Origin: Paramacrobiotus metropolitanus
Taxonomy: Eukaryota; Tardigrada; Eutardigrada; Parachela; Macrobiotidae
Assembly (NCBI RefSeq): GCF_019649055.1
Contig: NW_026570276.1
Coordinates: 434,001-498,000 of the forward strand
Length of the DNA: 64,000 nt
Direction of reading: 5' to 3'
Shown here: in pieces, positions 59,445-64,000 of the stretch
Position numbering within the stretch: the first letter of the stretch is position 1
How the letters are laid out: each line of letters begins with the position of its first letter
Translations under genes and position numbers: made by a program
Notes under the pieces: model-generated
Database searches by the model: none
Seen by the model: only the letters and a program-made list of their open reading frames with translations
Told to the model about the DNA's origin: nothing

Positions 59445-59650
59445 ACTTTAACGTCACATTCTTATTATCTGGTTTACCTGGAATATTCTCCCAGCTGACG
59501 TGCACATCGCTGTCGTGATCGGGTCGTGTATGCTCGTGAAAAAAGCCGAGGACATGAAGGAGAACATGCAGAAGGTCGGCGAATGAACACTGTGCGCTCA
59601 CAAACATTTTGTTCGTATGTCGCTGCCTGCCCACTCCTGCAGCGCACGTG
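59445..59650 (-). pseudogene. Astacin-like exon relic lacking the catalytic Glu
   Basis: A minus-strand segment reads GRQRHTNKMFVSAQCSFADLL, then HVLLHVLGFFHEHTRPDHD and VHVSWENIPG, followed by a donor CCAG|GTAAAC. It is the astacin zinc-binding region HExxHxxGxxH with all three His kept but Glu replaced by Val, so it could not hydrolyse peptides. No other exons of the domain were found nearby. Either an isolated relic or part of a decayed gene. Confidence 0.65.
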
Positions 59651-60342
59651 CTGTGTGACGCATAGTCATGTATACAGTGTTGCTCACCGGCGTAATCCGG
59701 CGTTTATGCAATTGTTGTGAACTATCTTCACGTAGCTATCTGTGTCTAAAGACGTCTGTTTTCTATGCTGATTTCTCAGCGCCATGATGAAGTTGTGATT
59801 GAGCGAATCATTATCTATCGTGTGCGGCTACAGTAAAGATCATTGAGGGGATTTGGCGGTATTCTCCGTTACGTATAGTGTAGGAGAAACGATCATATAT
59901 TATGGCGCTCCTGGGTGGATGCGTTTAGCAACCGTAATAGCCCGGTGACCTTTCTGTTCTCAGTCGATATGACGGCTCCCGTTATTGATCCATTTTATAC
60001 CCATCTTTACGACACCTGTAATGAACGTTTAAAGGCGGTGGAAGCGGCTTTGGGTATGTGATTCCGTTATTCAGCGGATAGTTCTTTTGAATGTAATATT
60101 CGTACAAGAATCGCATATCGTACAATATTTGGTTGTTGCTTTTGTTCAAAATGTGTAAAGTTTTGAACTGTATAGTAGCACCGATCAGAAAGTTGATGAG
60201 CTGTTGCTCGTGGTCAACTCAACTGTTAATTCTCTTATCTGCTGGTAGTTTGACTGCTAATGTCGTGTTGGGATACATGCTGCACCAGGCGCAATCCAAC
60301 ATTATTTGTAATGCTATTCTTGGTTAAATAATTGTCGACGTT
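59651..60342. other. Spacer or 5' end of gypsy element
   Basis: It may include the left LTR of the Ty3/gypsy element, but without a right LTR in the window it cannot be delimited. A possible short exon at 59969-60053 (MTAPVIDPFYTHLYDTC..., donor TTGG|GTATGT) has no supported partner. Confidence 0.35.
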
Positions 60343-61895
60343 AATGTCCGACAAGAGCGGTAAATCAACGCAACCGCTAACTAAGAAAGCAGATAAGTCA
60401 GTTGCAACTGCAGCAGCAGATAAGCCTGTCGCAAGTTCAATAACTGTAGCTTCAAGTTCGAAAGCTGCTACACAGACTTTTCCGTATACAGAAGCAGACA
60501 TATTAAAAAAAGCCGGAGGACGGACGTTGCGTTCAGACGGTCAAGCAGAGTTTGCAGAAGGCGAATTGCCAAAACCGAAAAGGTCAGGCGTGCCCAGGGC
60601 GAAATCAAATCTGATGAAGAATTAATATCAGATGACGATGAGCCTGTTACCGCATTAAGCTCAACACAGTCGGCTGTTATACTTGAAAGTGACGCTTCGC
60701 CACTCGTTGAGACAGGTACACAGTCACCTTTCTTGACCGATATACCAGAACGTACTGCAACGGTTCTCGTTGACATTAATAATACTGAAAGTGTCAATAT
60801 GGATGCACAAGTTAAAGCACTTACTGATGGCCTACAGAGTCTTGTAAAGGTCGCAACAGACGCTCCAGTAAGTGGTCCGCTGCAGTGCGATAAATTCAAG
60901 CCTTCAGAGCATAACGCTCGTGAATGGATGAAGGAGTTTGAAGAAGCAGCGACCATGTCGAATTGGCTGGACAAAACCAAAATGAACGGTTTGCGTTCTA
61001 CTTGACGGCTGGTGCCGCTAAGCAGTGGTATAACCTCAGAAAGCCGTTTGCGACTTGGGACGCTTTGCGTACTGCATTTCTCACAGAATTTGTCAGTGAG
61101 GATGAGAAGTGGGACTATCAGAACAAGTTGCAAAATCGCAAATTCAATCAGGATAAAGAGAGACTGGTTGAATATTACTACTCTATCATTGACCTTTGTC
61201 ATAAAGTCGATACTGCGATGTCAAACGAAATGAAAGTGCGCTACCTGTTGAACGGTCTTAGTACAAGCCTACGTAATCATATGGCGGTGCTTAATCCGAC
61301 AACACCGGAAGAGTTATTGACACGTTTCAAGGTGTTAAAAGTTGATTCGGAACGTACAAGTTCTAACACAAATGTCATTTTGACAGCTGAAGTCTCGGCA
61401 AAGCAGAAGCAAAGTGAAGACGACGAAACTGCTGCCGGTGATGTCAGTTCAGCAAACGTGTCAAACGTGCTGCAGTCCAGTGAATTTCAACAGGCTGTGG
61501 ACAGAGCTATCTCTGCCCGTTTGCAGCAAGAGTTCCAGATGGCTGCCGGCTCATCGACACCTCCCGAGACTCAGTCAGCCGCGCCTGTGTTGACGCAAAC
61601 GTTTGTACGGGGAGGCGCTGCTGGTGCCCGTGGAGGCCGTGGTCGCGGTGGCCGAGGTCGTGCTCGTGGACGTGGCCGTGGTGGTACACGCAACGGCGGC
61701 AATGGCGAATCCCGCAAACCGGCTGTGACGGTTGAACGGAACCAAGACGACAAGTCGCGGTGTGATTTCTGCGGTCGGCAAGGTCACCAAGAAAGCCGGT
61801 GTTGGGATCGCATGCGGGAACGTAAAGCGGCACACGCGAAGCATGGAAATGCTCTGCCGTCGGAAGGTGAGGGAAATTTAAACTCCAGAGAGTAG
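60343..61895 (+). pseudogene. Gypsy gag, frame-broken
   Basis: Three frames follow one another: 60343-60625 (MSDKSGKSTQPLTKK..., ending in a stop), 60733-61005, and 60963-61895. The last carries the capsid-type segment (AKQWYNLRKPFATWDALRTAF...), a Gly-Arg-rich stretch (GGRGRGGRGRARGRG) and a CCHC knuckle (CDFCGRQGHQESRC). At least two frame changes separate what was one coding sequence. Structural protein and RNA binding in the parent family. Confidence 0.75.
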
Positions 61896-63949
61896 CTAAG
61901 TACAGGGGTTTAGCTGCTCATACGTCTGATCCCCCTGATTTTGCTGGTTTTCCTTTCGATGCATTTCCGATAGAAGAACCAAATGACGATTCAACTGTTC
62001 CGGCTCCAGTTTGCACTACGGCATATGTTAATGGTATGGCCGTGCCTGCTGTGATTGACACCGGCTCCGCTGTAACGATTATGAGTGTGCACTGTGCACA
62101 GATGTTAGATCTGTGTATTCAGTCATATACCGGGCGGCCCGTTAAAGGTGTTAGTGGCAAATTGATATCGCCTGTCGGCACTATTTGTGTTGATGTGTTA
62201 TTGGCAAACTGTTCGCACCAAATTAACGTACTTGTGCTAGACACGTACGATCGTGAATTATTGGTCGGTAATGATTTTCTGATGCGAACGGATCTAGTAA
62301 TTGATTATGCCGGTCGTACTATACGGCGCTTTGATGAACGTGATGGCGAACAGTTCAGGCCATGGAAAGCGCGGAATCTTGTTGCAAGTCGCAAAGTGCA
62401 CATTCCCGCTGGTCACGTAGCTTGGGTGAAATGTCAACTAAACCGTAATCTATTTCCTGGCCGTGTGAAACCAGAAAATATGGAGTTTATAGTTTCCCCA
62501 AACGCTAACACGTTCGCTCAAAAAGGGTTACGTACATCAAACGCGCTAGTCAAAATTGTCAACAATGTGTGTTATTTGGCGTGTGCAAATTTCTCTCGCA
62601 TGACCCAAACAATCGGTAAGGGTCAGAATATTGCGTCTGCGACACCAATGTATGTTGACCGCGTTCCAGAGTGCTCGGTGGTTGAAACGTGTGAACTCCC
62701 AGAACTTCAGTGTGGTGCAAATTTAACTGCCGATCAAACTGAACAGTTGCACGCTGTGTTGCGCAAACACGTAAGCGTGTTTCCCACTGCTGAACGCCCT
62801 ATTGGCGAAGTAAAAGGAGTTTCGCATGTTATAGACACAGGCAGTGCATTGCCAGTGTCCCAACCTCCTTACCGGCGATCGTGGGCCGAGCGTATTGTCA
62901 TTCGTACAGAAGTTGATAAAATGCTCCGCCAAGGCATTGTGACCCCATCCTGTAGCCCGTGGTCGTCTCCCATTGTACTCGTACACAAGCGAGACGGCAC
63001 AACGAGGTTTTGTGTTGATTATCGCCGGGTCAATGCTGTTACCAAGAAGGACGTGTACCCAATGCCCCGCTTGGACGACGCGCTTGATCAGTTAGGTGGG
63101 TGCGCTTATTTTACTTCCTTAGATATGGCGTGGGGATACTGGTAGATCCCCGTAGCGGAGTCCAGCAAGGACCGTACCGCTTTTGTGACGCCTGACGGCT
63201 TATATGAATTCAGCCGTATGCCCTTCGGCTTGTGTAACGCCGGGGCGACCTTTCAAAGGTCAATGGACAAAATACTGAATGAATTCAGATGGCAGTTTGT
63301 TATAGTGTACATAGATGATGTACTCATCTATTCGAAGACGTTTGAAGAGCACATGGAGCACCTTGATGCCGTACTGCGCAAGCTTCGCCACGCAGGTATT
63401 GTGCTTAAACCATCAAAATGTGTTTTCGCGTCCGATTGCACCAAATACCTTGGTCATGTCGTTGACCGTAATGGTATTAGTCCCGATCCCGATAAACTGT
63501 TGGCAATCGCAGATTATCCAGTACCAGAAAATGTCACGGACATAAAGTCGTTCTTAGGACTTTGTTCGTATTTTCGTCGGTTTGTACGGGATTTTGCCGG
63601 TCTATCGGAACCGCTGGTACGGTTAACGAGAAAAACCGAACCGTTTGTGTGGTCTTCCGAACAGATGGTTGCTTTCGAAAAACTCAAACACGCACTAATT
63701 AGTTCGCCGATTTTAGCTCATTATGATCCAAATGCTGAGATCGAGCTACACTGCGATGCTAGCGGCCTTGGAATAGGCGCATGTTTAGTATCTAAACTGG
63801 GTGACTGCGAACGGGTGTTGGCGTACGTTAGCAAAGTTTCAGTCCCGCAGAACGTAATTATGCGGTCACTGAACAAGAGTGTCTGGCAATTGTTTGGTCG
63901 GTTAAAAAGTTACGACCTTATTTGTATGGTAAGATGTTTCGCATTGTGA
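61896..63949 (+). pseudogene. Gypsy pol (protease, RT, RNase H start), interrupted
   Basis: Aspartic protease active site AVIDTGSAVTIMS near 62050; RT start SPWSSPIVLVHKRDG, FCVDYRRVNAVTKKD, FTSLDMAWGYW. An in-frame TAG at 63143-63145 interrupts the RT; the same frame continues with the PFGLCNAGATFQ and YIDDVLIYS motifs to the RNase H region (IELHCDASGLGIGACL). A frame change near 63840-63870 follows. The fragment runs off the window. Confidence 0.85.
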
Positions 63950-64000
63950 CAGACCACTGTGCACTGTGTTGGCTTATGAGCCGGCGTGAATTAGCCGGTC

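Larger units (their letters stand above)
60343..64000 (+). mobile_element. Ty3/gypsy LTR retrotransposon, partial, damaged
   Basis: Gag, protease, reverse transcriptase and the start of RNase H are present in canonical order; the element continues beyond base 64000, so integrase and the right LTR are not seen. Gag is broken by frame changes and the RT by a stop, so this copy is not autonomous. Confidence 0.9.

Noticed and set aside
59651-60342. Left LTR of the gypsy element
   Set aside because: Without the right LTR in the window, no repeat ends can be matched, so no boundary is claimed.
61507-61833. Arg/Pro/His-rich antisense ORFs
   Set aside because: Produced by the reverse complement of the Gly-Arg repeat region of gypsy gag.
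1-64000. CRISPR arrays, bacterial operons, tRNA or rRNA genes
   Set aside because: No regularly spaced repeats, no ribosome-binding-site-led operons, and no cloverleaf or rRNA core sequence noticed by eye; gene structure is eukaryotic.

Overview
The window is metazoan nuclear DNA. Genes are split by many short introns (about 60-600 nt) whose splice sites can be read directly. The families present are animal ones: seven-transmembrane receptors, a tetraspanin, an astacin protease and lipocalin-like secreted proteins, alongside non-LTR, DIRS-like and Ty3/gypsy retroelements. Compact introns, lineage-specific receptor and secreted-protein clusters and many decayed copies suggest an ecdysozoan invertebrate, perhaps a tardigrade. 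The species is inference; nothing in the sequence proves it.

Layout. 1-13.8 kb: a divergent receptor family (family A) with one intact two-exon gene (2021-3222, minus) and several broken copies, plus a second receptor (family B). A 5.05-kb head-to-tail duplication (3131-8184 / 8184-13233) has a breakpoint inside the last intron of the family B gene, so the first copy has no final exon. 14.2-21 kb: a tandem pair of two-exon genes encoding repeated helix-turn-helix units plus C2H2-like fingers. 23.6-27.6 kb: a degenerate tyrosine-recombinase (DIRS-like) retrotransposon on the minus strand. 29.1-32.4 kb: two more family A loci; one is interrupted by a 179-bp inverted-repeat element flanked by TA, the other is decayed. 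33.8-38.7 kb: two intact six-exon genes for secreted proteins with two lipocalin-like domains; a third lies at 51.2-53.1 kb. 39-40.5 kb: an intact family A receptor. 41.7-46.8 kb: a broken histone H3 copy, a LINE and a retroelement-associated domain. 48-49.6 kb: a long inverted repeat and a small putative membrane-protein gene. 54.2-57.8 kb: an astacin protease (+) and a six-exon tetraspanin (-), tail to tail. 59.4-64 kb: an astacin relic and a Ty3/gypsy element running off the end.

Exon models were assembled by hand. They rest on agreement of reading phase across GT-AG (occasionally GC-AG) junctions and on agreement between paralogues. The intact receptors, HTH-finger gene B, the three lipocalin-like genes, astacin and tetraspanin all give continuous frames this way. 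Function is otherwise inferred from motifs only; no database search was run.
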